In this document: in pieces, positions 27,185 to 36,621 of the stretch | Position numbering within the stretch: position 1 is the stretch's first letter | Layout: every line of letters starts with the position of its first letter | NCBI GenBank assembly: GCA_036267635.1 | Contig: DATAVR010000034.1 | Location: 1 to 64,000 of the forward strand | Origin: JADGRB01 sp036267635 | GTDB taxonomy: Bacteria > Myxococcota_A > Polyangia > Fen-1088 | Direction: 5' to 3' | DNA: 64,000 nt | Program-made: the position numbers and the translations under genes | The notes under the pieces: generated by a model | Database searches by the model: none | Told to the model about the DNA's origin: nothing | What the model saw: only the letters and a program-made list of their open reading frames with translations

Positions 27185-28144
27185 CTAGTACCGGCGCTGC
27201 TCAGCTTCCATCAGACCGGCGCCGGTCGCGACGCCGGCGAGAGCGACCGCCGCGCCGTCGAGATGCGAGGGGACGACTGCAGGTGAGGTCCGCGTGGTCC
27301 GCGCGCGCCGTGCGGCCGACAACCCGTAACCGAGCCCGAGGGCGATCGAGAGGGGGGCGACGATGGCCACGATCAGGTTCGAGGCGCCGATCAGCTTCAT
27401 CCCCGAAAGCAACAACACCACCGCCAGCGACGGACGAATGACGTAGTCGGGTGCGCGCGACGAGAACCGCGCCCCGACGAAGACACCCGGGAGGCTGCCG
27501 ATCAGGATCGAGACGGTCAGCCCGAGCTTGAAGTTGCCGAACAGCAGATGCCCGACGGCGGCGCTGGCGACCAGCGGCACCGCCTGAACCAGGTCGGTGC
27601 CGACCAGCTCGGAGAGCTGCATCCGGGGATAGAGCAGCAGCAGCGCCACGATGATGAGCGATCCCGAGCCGACCGACGTCAGACCGACGACCAGGCCGCC
27701 GACGATCCCGACCAGCAGGGTGGGAATCCGCCGCAGCTCGAACGGCCGCGGCTCGGCCCGGCGCGAGATGAGCAGCGGGCGGGCGCAGAGCCCGGTGACG
27801 ACGACCAGGAGCGCCACGCCGAGCGCCACCTTGATGTGCCCCTGGAGCCCGGCGCCGACGTCGAGCCGCCGCAGCAGGAGCACGCCCAGGAACGCCGACG
27901 GGATCGACCCGACCATCAACCAGGTCACGAGCCCGCGTTGGACGGTGCCGCGCCGCCAGTGCACGGCGCCTCCGACCGGCTTCATCACCATCGCCGCGAC
28001 GATGTCGCTCGACACGGCGGCCAGCGGCTCGACGTGGAACAGCAGAACCAGGATCGGCGTCATCAGCGCGCCGCCCCCCATTCCGGTCAGCCCGACCACG
28101 AACCCGACGAAGAGGCCGCTGGCTATGACGAGTGGGTCGAACAC
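27185..28144 (-). CDS. TauE/SafE (TSUP) family permease
   Basis: The product is 319 aa with GTG 28144 as start. Eight or so transmembrane helices form two similar halves, each opening with a Gly-rich helix (GFVVGLTGMGGGALMTPIL and GLVVGLTSVGSGSLIIVAL), the internal repeat typical of the TSUP family. Members export or import sulfite, sulfoacetate or other small anions across the inner membrane, and the substrate cannot be read from sequence. The last ~35 residues (after RRARTTRTS) are an extra non-conserved tail. It may share a transcript with the barrel gene downstream. The arylsulfatase 1.3 kb away is on the opposite strand, so a sulfur link is speculative. Confidence 0.85.
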   Translation of the reverse strand: MFDPLVIASGLFVGFVVGLTGMGGGALMTPILVLLFHVEPLAAVSSDIVAAMVMKPVGGAVHWRRGTVQRGLVTWLMVGSIPSAFLGVLLLRRLDVGAGLQGHIKVALGVALLVVVTGLCARPLLISRRAEPRPFELRRIPTLLVGIVGGLVVGLTSVGSGSLIIVALLLLYPRMQLSELVGTDLVQAVPLVASAAVGHLLFGNFKLGLTVSILIGSLPGVFVGARFSSRAPDYVIRPSLAVVLLLSGMKLIGASNLIVAIVAPLSIALGLGYGLSAARRARTTRTSPAVVPSHLDGAAVALAGVATGAGLMEAEQRRY

Positions 28145-28395
28145 GGGGGGGGGGACCTGGGCTCAGCCGACGGAGCGCGCGGCTGGGCCGTTAGAGGACA
28201 GTAGCGGAAACCGACCAAAGCGGGTCACAAACCGTCGCCCCGCACCGACGGTGGCGGCCCCGGCGGATGGTCATTTCTGGAGCGCCGATCCCTCGCAGGG
28301 TTGGCTCCACGGACGAGCCAGAAAGCTGACTCGGGCAGGGAAAGTCCCCGAATGGCCCGCCGACGACGGAACATCCCAGATATACTGGCTGGCCG

Positions 28396-29286
28396 TTGCG
28401 ACGCCGTATCACCAGTCCTTTACTGCGGCTCGCAATTGTCGGCGGGCTCTTTCTCTTCGCCCTGGTGCACGGGGTTCGCCGCCGGGGCCATCCGGTGGCC
28501 CGGGCCGCATTGGTGACGGCGCGGGGGCCTCGCCCGCTGCCTCTGGGCGACGTCGATCGGGACGGTCTGCCCGACGCGCTCGAGGCTTCGCTGGCGAAAC
28601 GCTTCGCCCCCGCGGTCATTCTCGACCCGCACGAGGGCAACCGTCCGGCGTCGATCGCCTGGTTGCTCAGTCGGATCGGCGGCCTCGGCCGTCTCGCCGC
28701 CGACCGGGACAGTTTTCCTGCCGAGGTCCGCGCGGGGAGCGCCGACCCACGCGACTGGGTCACCTACGTGCACGTCTACCCGCGCACCGACGGCGGCATC
28801 AACCTGCAGTACTGGTTTTTCTACACCTATAACGAGGGGCCTCTCTTCTTCGATCACGACAGCGACTGGGAGCACGTGACCGTCGAGGTCGATCCGAGCG
28901 GCCAGCCCCACGGCGTTTACTTCGCGCAGCACGGAAACAACAACCCGGGCGTCTACCGCGCCTGGGCCGAGGTCCGGAAGATCGGCGAGCACCCGGTCGT
29001 GCTCTCCGCGCGCGGAACGCACGCGAGCTACGCCGACCAGGCCTCCCTCGCCTGGTTCGAGCACGCCAGCGCCTGCGCCGCCGTCGACGCCTGCCGCGAT
29101 CCGATCTGGCGGACCTGGGAGGGGGGCGGTCTGGTGAACGTCGGCGAGCGCGGCGCCGTGCTCGCGGCCCCGGAGGCGCTCGCCTATGGCGGGCGTTGGG
29201 GCAGCGCCGGACGTTTCCTTCGCTCGAGATCGGCGCCGCCGGGGCCGCTGCACCAGAGCGGCTTTTCGACCGACGGCTTCGACTGA
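28396..29286 (+). CDS. Vps62-related (DUF946-like) protein
   Basis: The product is 296 aa from TTG 28396. An N-terminal hydrophobic segment (LAIVGGLFLFALVHG) indicates export or a membrane anchor. The core matches the Vps62-like family by its pattern of INLQYWFFYTYN, HDSDWEHVTVEV, GVYFAQHGNN and VVLSARGTHASY. The DWEHV and GTHASY motifs are the most conserved points of that family and have an acidic/His character suggesting a metal or hydrolytic site, although no activity is established. A DVDRDGLPD loop follows the anchor. A TATACT hexamer lies at 28381-28386, very close to the start. Confidence 0.7.
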   Translation: MRRRITSPLLRLAIVGGLFLFALVHGVRRRGHPVARAALVTARGPRPLPLGDVDRDGLPDALEASLAKRFAPAVILDPHEGNRPASIAWLLSRIGGLGRLAADRDSFPAEVRAGSADPRDWVTYVHVYPRTDGGINLQYWFFYTYNEGPLFFDHDSDWEHVTVEVDPSGQPHGVYFAQHGNNNPGVYRAWAEVRKIGEHPVVLSARGTHASYADQASLAWFEHASACAAVDACRDPIWRTWEGGGLVNVGERGAVLAAPEALAYGGRWGSAGRFLRSRSAPPGPLHQSGFSTDGFD

Positions 29287-29461
29287 TCCTTGGCAGACCA
29301 GGGGTCCTGGCGGCGCTCGTCGTCCGGCAGATCCGACGACCGGGATCGATCCCAGCCGTCACTGTAGGTCAGGTCCCGAAACTGCGCAGCCGCATTGCGG
29401 TCCCCGAACCTCGATCCATTTTGCTGTCAGGGCGGCGAGAGGTTGAACGGGGAGGGTGACG

Positions 29462-31786
29462 ATGGCCAAGTCCAGCAAGTCGGGGTCGGGATCTGAAAAC
29501 CCACGCGCGGCGACGCCGAGCGAGCTGCCGCGGCCGGATTTTCATTTTCCCGGCGAGGTGGGGCGCACCTTCCTCGACTCCGATCCGCCGCAGTTCCCGC
29601 AGCCGGTGCAGCCGCCCAAAGGCGCGCCCAACATCGTGCTCATCCTGATCGACGACGCCGGGTTCGGGCAGTTCAGCACCTTCGGCGGCGGCGTGCCGTC
29701 ACCGACGATGGATCGGCTGGCGGCCGAGGGGCTGCGCTACAACCGGTTCCACACCACGGCGCTCTGCAGCCCGACGCGCGCGGCGCTCATCACCGGCCGC
29801 AACCACCACTCGGCGTCGTTCGCCGGCATCACCGAGATGGCGACCGGCTACGACGGCTACACCTGCATCCTGCCCAAGAGCTGCGGCACGGTCGGCGAGG
29901 TGCTGCGGCAGAACGGCTACATGACCGCCTGGATCGGCAAGAACCACAACACGCCGACCTGGGAGGCGAGCGCCGCGGGACCGTTCGATCGCTGGCCGGG
30001 CGGCCTCGGCTTCGACTACTTCTACGGCTTCAACGCGGGCGACATGAACCACTGGAACCCGCTCTTGTTCGAGGACCACACGCTGGTGCCGGTCTCGAGC
30101 GATCCCAACTACCACCTGACGACCGATCTGGCCGACCACGCGATCACCTGGGTCCGCAAGGTCACCAGCATCGCGCCGGACAAACCCTTCTTCCTTTATG
30201 TCGCGCCGGGCGCGACGCACGCCCCGCACCACGCGCCCAAGGACTGGATCGCGAAGTTCGAGGGGAAGTTCGACATGGGGTGGGACAGGTATCGCGAGGA
30301 GACGCTGGCGCGGCAGAAGAAGCTGGGCGTCGTCCCCCCGGAGACCAAGCTGACCACGCGCTCGAAGGGGCTGCCGGCCTGGGACGGTCTCGCCGCCGAC
30401 CAGAAGCGGCTCTACGCGCGGATGATGGAGGTGTTCGCCGGCTACGGCGCGCACTGCGATCACCAGATGGGGCGCGTCGTCGAGGCGGTCAAGCAGCTCC
30501 CCGGCGCCGACAACACCCTCTTCATCTTCATCGCCGGAGACAACGGCTCGAGCGCCGAGGGGGGGCTCGAGGGCTCGCTCTGCGAGAACCTGTTCTTCAA
30601 CGGCTTCGCCGAAAAGTGGCAGGACAACATCAAGGCGATCGACGAGCTGGGCGGCCCCAAGCACTTCAACCACTTCCCCAGCTCCTGGGCCCACGCCATG
30701 AACACTCCGTTCCAGTGGACCAAGCAGGTGGCCAGCCACTTCGGCGGCACGCGGAACCCGATGATCATTTCGTGGCCGGCACGGATCAAAGACGCCGGCG
30801 GCCTGCGCGAGCAGTTCCTCCACGTCATCGACGTGACGCCGACGATCTACGAGCTGTGCGGGGTGACGGCGCCGACCGAGCTGGGGGGCATCCAGCAAAA
30901 GCCGATCGAAGGCGCCAGCTTTGCCGCCACGCTCGACGAGGCGAAGGCGCCGAGCCGGCGCAAGACGCAGTACTTCGAGCTGGGGTGCAACCGCGGCCTC
31001 TTTCATGAAGGGTGGATGGCGTCGTCTCCGTCGTTCGTTCCCTGGCAGCCGGTGCGCGAGAAGTTCGATCCCGACCAGGCGGTGTGGGAGCTCTACAACA
31101 TCGATTCGGACTTCTCGCAGGCCAACGATCTGGCGGCCGCGCACCCGGAGAAGCTGCGCCAGCTCCAGGATCTCTGGTGGGTCGAGGCGGCCAAGTACAA
31201 CGTGCTGCCGCTCGATTGGCGCGGGGCCGACGTGCGCTTCAACGCCGAACGGATGGGGCGCCCGAGCCTCATTCGCGGCCGCACCAAGATGGAGTACTTC
31301 CCCGGCACCATCGGCGTCCCCGACGCGGCCTCGCCGCCGATGCTGAACAAGTCGTGGACCATCACCGCGGAGATCGAGCTGCCCGACGGCAAGGCGAGCG
31401 GCATGATCATCACCCACGGCGGTCTGGAAGGGGGCTACGGCCTCTACCTGCGCGACGGCAAGCCGACCTTCGTCTACAACTTCCTCTCCATCGATCGTCC
31501 GACCTTCGTCGGCCCCGAGCCACTGCCGGCCGGCAAGACCAAGCTGGTGGTCGACTTCGCCTACGACGGCGGCGGGATGGGGAAGGGGGGACAGCTCACC
31601 ATGACCGCCAACGGCACCATGATCGCCGAGGGGCGCCTGGCGCGCACCATCCCCGCGGCGATGGCGCTCGGCGAGGGGTTGGACATCGGCTGCGACACCG
31701 GCTCGCCGATCGACTTCACCTACAAGATGCCGTTCGCCTTCAGTGGGAAGATCGAGAAGGTGACCGTCGAGCTGAAGGCGAAGTAA
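29462..31786 (+). CDS. Arylsulfatase (formylglycine-type sulfatase)
   Basis: The product is 774 aa from ATG 29462, preceded by a good ribosome site GGGGAGG. The sulfatase signature C-S-P-T-R (Cys102) is intact; this Cys is oxidised to formylglycine to make the active nucleophile. Metal ligands are visible in LILIDDAGFG near the N-terminus and in AGDNGSSAEGG. GRNHHSA follows the signature. The C-terminal ~170 residues form a beta-rich extension found in long (~780 aa) arylsulfatases. No signal peptide is visible, so it is probably cytoplasmic. It hydrolyses aryl or related sulfate esters. No formylglycine-generating enzyme is encoded in the window. A coiled-coil protein gene starts 13 bp downstream. 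Confidence 0.92.
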   Translation: MAKSSKSGSGSENPRAATPSELPRPDFHFPGEVGRTFLDSDPPQFPQPVQPPKGAPNIVLILIDDAGFGQFSTFGGGVPSPTMDRLAAEGLRYNRFHTTALCSPTRAALITGRNHHSASFAGITEMATGYDGYTCILPKSCGTVGEVLRQNGYMTAWIGKNHNTPTWEASAAGPFDRWPGGLGFDYFYGFNAGDMNHWNPLLFEDHTLVPVSSDPNYHLTTDLADHAITWVRKVTSIAPDKPFFLYVAPGATHAPHHAPKDWIAKFEGKFDMGWDRYREETLARQKKLGVVPPETKLTTRSKGLPAWDGLAADQKRLYARMMEVFAGYGAHCDHQMGRVVEAVKQLPGADNTLFIFIAGDNGSSAEGGLEGSLCENLFFNGFAEKWQDNIKAIDELGGPKHFNHFPSSWAHAMNTPFQWTKQVASHFGGTRNPMIISWPARIKDAGGLREQFLHVIDVTPTIYELCGVTAPTELGGIQQKPIEGASFAATLDEAKAPSRRKTQYFELGCNRGLFHEGWMASSPSFVPWQPVREKFDPDQAVWELYNIDSDFSQANDLAAAHPEKLRQLQDLWWVEAAKYNVLPLDWRGADVRFNAERMGRPSLIRGRTKMEYFPGTIGVPDAASPPMLNKSWTITAEIELPDGKASGMIITHGGLEGGYGLYLRDGKPTFVYNFLSIDRPTFVGPEPLPAGKTKLVVDFAYDGGGMGKGGQLTMTANGTMIAEGRLARTIPAAMALGEGLDIGCDTGSPIDFTYKMPFAFSGKIEKVTVELKAK

Positions 31787-31799
31787 CCTCGCCGCAGTC

Positions 31800-32618
31800 A
31801 TGACGGGAGGGCAGAGCGACGACGACATCGGGCGGCTCTACACCGTACGGCCCGCCGACTTCGTGAAGGAGCGGACCGCCGTCGCGAAGGCGCTGAAGGC
31901 GGCCGGCCGCCGCGACGAGGCGGCGGCGGTCGAGAAGCTCCCGCGCCCCACCTCGTCGGTCTGGGCGGTGAACCAGATCGCGCGGCAGCAGCCGGAGCTC
32001 GTGCGACGCCTCGTCGAAGCGACGGCGCGCTTGCAGGGTGGGGGGCAGGGCAGCTACGCCGACGCGCTCGGCGAGCACCGCGACGTCCTCCGGGCGTTGC
32101 GGACCAAGGCCGAGGAGATCCTCGAAGCATCCGCGCTCCGTCCCACGCCCGAGCTGCTCACGCGGGTCGTCCACGATCTGCGCGCCGGCGTGCTCAATCC
32201 CCTGAGCCGCCCGCTCCTCGAGAGCGGCCGTCTCGTGCGCGACGTGGCCGACGAGGGGGCGACGAACCCGTTCGAGCAGGAGCTGCCCGCGGCGCGCCCA
32301 GCCTCGGGCGCTCGGCCCGCGCCCGCGACGCCACCCGAAGAGCCGCGCGCGAGAGACGAGGTCCGGGTGCGGGACGAGGCCCGGGCGCGGGACGAGGCCC
32401 GGGCGCGGGACGAGGCGCGGGCGTTTCGAGAGCGGCGGCTCAAGAACCTTCGAGAACGGGTCGCGGCGGCGCAGGCGGTGAGCGATCGGGACGAGCGTGA
32501 GGTCGCGACCGCCGGCCGGGCGCTGAAGGAAGCGGAGCGGCGGCTCGAGACGTCGCGGACCGCGCTCGCCCAGGCGTCCGCCGAGCTCCAGGCCATCGAG
32601 GCCGAGCCCGCGCCGTGA
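31800..32618 (+). CDS. Coiled-coil protein of unknown function
   Basis: The product is 272 aa. The N-terminal ~150 residues are helical and soluble (RLYTVRPADFVKERTAVAKA). A Pro/Ala stretch is followed by three tandem copies of a seven-residue unit RARDEAR and a long charged helix to the end that would form a coiled coil. Its start is 13 bp after the arylsulfatase stop, so it is probably co-transcribed. The N-terminal segment resembles a family of small uncharacterised actinobacterial and myxobacterial proteins, but no function is known to me. Confidence 0.65.
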   Translation: MTGGQSDDDIGRLYTVRPADFVKERTAVAKALKAAGRRDEAAAVEKLPRPTSSVWAVNQIARQQPELVRRLVEATARLQGGGQGSYADALGEHRDVLRALRTKAEEILEASALRPTPELLTRVVHDLRAGVLNPLSRPLLESGRLVRDVADEGATNPFEQELPAARPASGARPAPATPPEEPRARDEVRVRDEARARDEARARDEARAFRERRLKNLRERVAAAQAVSDRDEREVATAGRALKEAERRLETSRTALAQASAELQAIEAEPAP

Positions 32619-32682
32619 GCGCCGGCCCCCGGGTCACCGCGAGACCTATACCAACCCACGTTTGAGCTGCTAGCCTGGATTG

Positions 32683-33414
32683 ATGGGACGGCGGTGGGGT
32701 TGGCAGGTGGTGATCTTGGCGTGCGTCTTTTCCGCCGGCTGCGCCGAACGGATTGAGTCACCCGGCGCCGGAGCGACCGGCGGCGGGCCCGGGGCCGACG
32801 GCCAGGTCGTCGGCCCGCCGCGGCCGACGATCCCGCCGCCGCCGAACACATCCCCGCCGCCGAGCACCCCTGCGCCGCCAATCGACGCGCATGTTCTGGT
32901 GAACGTCGGCGGAACGCCGGCGTGCGTGGACTACGCCGAGGCGACCGACGACTGGGTCGACACCGCTGCGGCCGGATCGCAGACGGTCGACGATCTGCTG
33001 GCGGCCGGCCAAGGGGCCGTGATCGGAGGCTGGGTGGGCACCGCGGAGGCCCCCTACGGATTCATGCCGCAGTCGTGGTTGGCGCGATTCGATTTTGCCA
33101 CCGACGGGACGTACACCGCAGCCGGGCGGGTCGGCGAGATGGCGGTACCGCCCCTCTATTACGGTGATACCGAGAATTGCCCCCCGGCCGTCTGGTCGTT
33201 CACAGACGCGACCAGCCCCGCGAGTGGGCTCGTCGGTGACATCGCCGTCCTGTTCTCGTACGACACGTATTGCGCGCTGCCGGCCTGGAACGAGGGCATC
33301 TGGTCGAACGTCCGCTGGGACGTCAGCGGGTTGCGCATGCGCTTCTCGTTCAGCACGGGCGACGGTTACGGACCGATCGATCTCGATCTGCGCCGCGCTT
33401 GCCCGAACGACTGA
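32683..33414 (+). CDS. Secreted lipoprotein of unknown function
   Basis: The product is 243 aa from ATG 32683 (MGRRWGWQVVILACVF). The signal peptide ends in a lipobox at FSAGC. A Gly- and Pro-rich linker (~25-65) leads to a compact domain of ~170 residues containing four cysteines (TPACVDY, ENCPPAVW, DTYCALPAW, RRACPND), which could form two disulfides. It has the look of a beta-sandwich. No family was recognised. It is followed 74 bp later by a PAS kinase on the same strand. Confidence 0.65.
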   Translation: MGRRWGWQVVILACVFSAGCAERIESPGAGATGGGPGADGQVVGPPRPTIPPPPNTSPPPSTPAPPIDAHVLVNVGGTPACVDYAEATDDWVDTAAAGSQTVDDLLAAGQGAVIGGWVGTAEAPYGFMPQSWLARFDFATDGTYTAAGRVGEMAVPPLYYGDTENCPPAVWSFTDATSPASGLVGDIAVLFSYDTYCALPAWNEGIWSNVRWDVSGLRMRFSFSTGDGYGPIDLDLRRACPND

Positions 33415-33488
33415 GCGTCCCGCCGGCTCGGTGGCTTGGCCGAGGCGCGACTTGTCTTCCCGTCATCGAAGCGAGAGAGTTCCGCCGG

Positions 33489-34571
33489 GTGACGACCGAG
33501 GGGGAGAACGCGGAGGAGCTGCGCCTCATCGCCAACGCGGTCCCCGCGCTGCTCTCTTTCGTCGACGTCGAGGCGCGATACGTCTGGTGCAACGAAAGCT
33601 ACCACCGCGCGTTCGGCCGCACGGCGGAGCAGATTCGCGGGAAGCACATCCGCGACGTGCTCGGGGTCGTCGGTTGGGAGTCGGTCCGCCCTCACCTGAC
33701 CCGCGCGCTGTCGGGTGAGCCGGTCACCTTCGAAAATCAGCTGCGCCTCGAGAACGGAGCAATCTACGAGGGGCACGTCTCGTTCGCGCCACATCGCGAT
33801 GCGAACGGATGCGTTCTCGGCGTCATCGTGATGGTCAATGACGTGACCGATCAGAAGGCCGCCGAACGGGCGCTCCGCAAGAGCGAGCAGATGCTCGAGC
33901 GTTCGCAGTCGAGTGCTCACGTCGGGAGCTGGGAGGTGGAGCTGGCAGGAGCCGGCGGGTCGCGCCCGGGAGGGGTGAAGTGGTCCGCGGAGACCTTCCG
34001 GCTCTTCGGCTATGAGCCGGGCTCGCTGGAGCTCAACCAAGCGGCGTTTTTCGATCGCGTTCACCCGGACGATCGCGACCTGATGCGCGCCTCCGCCGAC
34101 CGTTTCACCAGGCGGGCCGAGCCGTATGAGAACGAGTATCGGATTGTGCGGCCGGACGGGGAGGTGCGCGTGCTGCACTCCTGGGTCGATTTCGAGGTCG
34201 ACGCGGCCGGACAGCCGATTCGCATGATCGGCACCTGTCAGGACATCACCGAACGCAAGCGGGCGGAACAGGAGCTGCGGGACGCCGACCGGCGTAAGGA
34301 TGAATTCCTCGCCATGCTGTCGCACGAGCTGCGCAATCCGCTGGCGCCTATCCTGGAGCGCCGTCGAGATCATCGGGCAAGCGGGACCCGGGGAGCGCGA
34401 GCTGCGGGCGACCTCCGAGGCGATCATCACCCGCAATGTAGTCGGGATGCCCGGATCGTCTCTCCCGCCGCTTCGTGCCTCACCGGTGTGCCTGTAGAAG
34501 GCGGCGGCCGACTGGTGTCCAGAGACGTACTGCTCTCGTCGGCTGCCCGACCAGTCTCTGTGTCTACTTGA
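33489..34571 (+). pseudogene. Broken PAS-PAS sensor histidine kinase (frameshift and 3' truncation)
   Basis: From GTG 33489 two PAS domains with PAC segments are intact (about residues 8-125 and 140-262), followed by the start of HisKA with the phospho-acceptor motif MLSHELRNPLAPIL. Immediately after this the frame breaks. An extra G at about 34355-34356 moves the expected continuation SAVEIIGQAGPGERELR into the +1 frame. That frame in turn loses similarity after ITRNV (~34440) and stops at 34497. There is no second half of HisKA and no ATPase domain before the convergent gene at 34564. The ORF as read ends in unrelated sequence. It can no longer be a kinase; the PAS part might still be made. 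Confidence 0.8.
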
Positions 34572-36255
34572 GGTGCTCGTTGATGATCGACCTGAGTTGC
34601 TGCGTATCGAACGGTTTTTCGATCCATTGATTCGCGACCCCGTCCAGGAACGACCGCGCCCCGGAGGTGAAGGCGCCGCCCGTCAAAAACACCATTTGTG
34701 TCGCCTGCTCGGGAACGCTGCGAAGGAGTTGGGCGTGGAGCTCCATGCCGGTCATCTGTGGCATCATCAGATCGCACAAGATGACGTCGTATCGCTCGCC
34801 CGCGATGATACGCTGGCAGGCGTCTCCAGCGGTCAATGCGACTGTTACGTTGTGATCGTGCTGAAGCACACGTCCCAAAGCTCTCGCCACCATCGGCTCA
34901 TCGTCGATGATGAGCACCCGGCCTTTTCTGGTCGGCGGCGCGACTGTCACAATTGGCTCGGGGAGGGCGGCTTCATCTGACGTTGGGGGCAGCAGGACCC
35001 TGAACACCGAGCCCTTTCCGAGTTGGCTCTTGACCAGAATCTCGCCGCCGATCCCGGTCACGATCTTGTGGCAGATCGAAAGGCCGAGACCGGTGCCATC
35101 CCCGATTGGCTTCGTCGTGAAGAAGGCGTCGAATATCCGCGCCAGATTTTCTGCGGGGATTCCGCTCCCGGAATCCCTGACCTCTACCGCAACCCGGCCG
35201 GACGCCGAGTCAATTTCCGTGGAGATCTGGATGACGTTCTGTTCGGCGTTCCCTTCCTGAATGGCCTGGGCGGCGTTCACAATCAGGTTCAAAAAGACCT
35301 GTCCGAGACGGGCTTCGTTCCCGTCCACATCCGGCACGTCCGCATACTCCTTGACCAGACGGGCCCGATGTCGAATTTCGTTCCAGGCCATCCGGAGCGA
35401 GGACTCGAGGACACGCTTGACACTGACCGGCCCGCATCGCTCCTCGCCCGTGGAGCGCGAGAAGATCTTCAAATCTCGCACGATGTGGCGTAGGCGGTCG
35501 GCGCTTTCCCGCGCGTCGTGGAGCTCGTCGAGGACCTCCAGCAAACGGTCTCGGACGTTGCGCTCCTCGACCAGCTCTGCCAGGCCCGTGGCCATGAGAT
35601 CCAGATTCGCCACGACCGCGGCAAGCGGGTTGTTGATCTCGTGAGCGACGCCGGCGGCGAGCATCCCGACCGAAGCCATTCGGTCCGAGATCAACAGCTG
35701 CTCCTGCATCGTGCGGCGCTCGGCCCGAATCGCCGCTTCACGAAGCTCGCGATCGATGGCGGGCCGCAATCGGCTGAGGCTCCCCTTGAACACGTAGTCG
35801 TTCGCGCCGCTCCTCATTGCAGCGACGGCCGCCTCTTCTCCCACGGTTCCCGAGACGATAATGAACGGAATGTCGAGTCCTTTGGCCCGCAGCAAAGCCA
35901 GCGCCGCCGGCCCGCTGAACCGAGGCATCGCGAAGTCGGAAAGGATGATATCCCAGCTCTCGCTGTCGAGCGCGGCGGCCATCGCTGCCTCCGTATCGAC
36001 ACGCATGTGGACGACGTCGTAGGAGCCTCTTCCCAGCTCCATGATGACGAGCTCCTCATCGTCAGGCTGGTCCTCGACCAGAAGCACTCGCAACCGCCTG
36101 CGCTCGGTCGTCTTGTCCTCGTTCGAGCGAGGATGATTCGCAGAGTCCGGTGGAAGCGGAATTGGTACGTTGCTGTGACGAAGGGGTCGTGGTCGAGTGC
36201 TCTTGGAAATGGCTGTTGGCATGGTTGTCGTAGACTCCCGGTCGGTCCTCGTCAT
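34564..36255 (-). CDS. Hybrid REC-histidine kinase-REC signalling protein
   Basis: The product is 563 aa from ATG 36255. An N-terminal receiver (about residues 54-175) has the phospho-Asp in IILSDFAMP. The middle is a HisKA (VAHEINNPLAAV) plus HATPase (FLNLIVNAAQAI, DSGSGIP, GTGLGLSICHKIV). A C-terminal receiver (~445-560) has its Asp in ILCDLMMPQM and Lys in WIEKPF. There is no membrane segment. Such proteins receive phosphate from another kinase on the first receiver and pass it on. It overlaps the small membrane protein upstream by ATGA and the remnant of the PAS kinase downstream by 8 bp. The block appears lower in GC than its neighbours by eye. Confidence 0.9.
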   Translation of the reverse strand: MTRTDRESTTTMPTAISKSTRPRPLRHSNVPIPLPPDSANHPRSNEDKTTERRRLRVLLVEDQPDDEELVIMELGRGSYDVVHMRVDTEAAMAAALDSESWDIILSDFAMPRFSGPAALALLRAKGLDIPFIIVSGTVGEEAAVAAMRSGANDYVFKGSLSRLRPAIDRELREAAIRAERRTMQEQLLISDRMASVGMLAAGVAHEINNPLAAVVANLDLMATGLAELVEERNVRDRLLEVLDELHDARESADRLRHIVRDLKIFSRSTGEERCGPVSVKRVLESSLRMAWNEIRHRARLVKEYADVPDVDGNEARLGQVFLNLIVNAAQAIQEGNAEQNVIQISTEIDSASGRVAVEVRDSGSGIPAENLARIFDAFFTTKPIGDGTGLGLSICHKIVTGIGGEILVKSQLGKGSVFRVLLPPTSDEAALPEPIVTVAPPTRKGRVLIIDDEPMVARALGRVLQHDHNVTVALTAGDACQRIIAGERYDVILCDLMMPQMTGMELHAQLLRSVPEQATQMVFLTGGAFTSGARSFLDGVANQWIEKPFDTQQLRSIINEHLK

Positions 36256-36569
36256 CTCTCGACGAGGTGATGATTGCGATCGTCAGACGGCGCGGCCGGT
36301 CGCTTCCTCGAATGGCGTCGTGGCCTGCCCGCGACGACCCGTGTCCTGAGCGCCGCCACCGCCCACGTCAGAGCCGCGCCGCAAGCAAAGGTCAGCACCG
36401 ACCAACGAACGCAGACGATGGCCGCAACGCACACCCCGTTGCCATCGATGATGGAATCGTCCAGCTGCCCGCTGGGCCCGCTCGCCAACGTCAGGAGCGC
36501 GAGCGTCGTGCCGACGAGAATCGAAAGTGCCAACCAGATCGTGAAAGCCAATCGGGCGAAGTCCTTCAC
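36252..36569 (-). CDS. Small two-helix membrane protein
   Basis: The product is 105 aa with two predicted transmembrane helices (LAFTIWLALSILVGTTLALL and SVLTFACGAALTWAVAAL) joined by a short loop, and a basic cytoplasmic tail. The ATG of the downstream hybrid kinase overlaps its stop (ATGA), so the two are translated together. It may supply the kinase with membrane localisation or a signal. No family is recognised. Confidence comes from the coupling and the clear hydrophobic pattern. Confidence 0.6.
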   Translation of the reverse strand: MKDFARLAFTIWLALSILVGTTLALLTLASGPSGQLDDSIIDGNGVCVAAIVCVRWSVLTFACGAALTWAVAALRTRVVAGRPRRHSRKRPAAPSDDRNHHLVER

Positions 36570-36600
36570 GCTTCAAGGGCTCGCACATAGGACGATTGGA

Positions 36601-36618
36601 GGCGCATCCATCTGCGCC
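36601..36618 (-). terminator. Candidate terminator hairpin after the lectin gene
   Basis: Inverted repeat GGCGCA (36601-36606) and TGCGCC (36613-36618) with a 6-nt loop, starting 3 bp after the minus-strand stop of the lectin gene. The T-run that should follow is poor, so it may be a weak terminator or an mRNA 3' hairpin. Confidence 0.35.
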
Positions 36619-36621
36619 CTT

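Noticed and set aside
29342..29353. Perfect palindrome GGGATCGATCCC upstream of the arylsulfatase.
   Set aside because: It is a single short palindrome 109 bp before the start with no second copy; chance is an adequate explanation.
29196..29459. An 87-codon plus-strand open frame between the Vps62-like and sulfatase genes.
   Set aside because: It mostly overlaps the end of the Vps62-like gene in another frame, has no ribosome site and looks like random basic protein.
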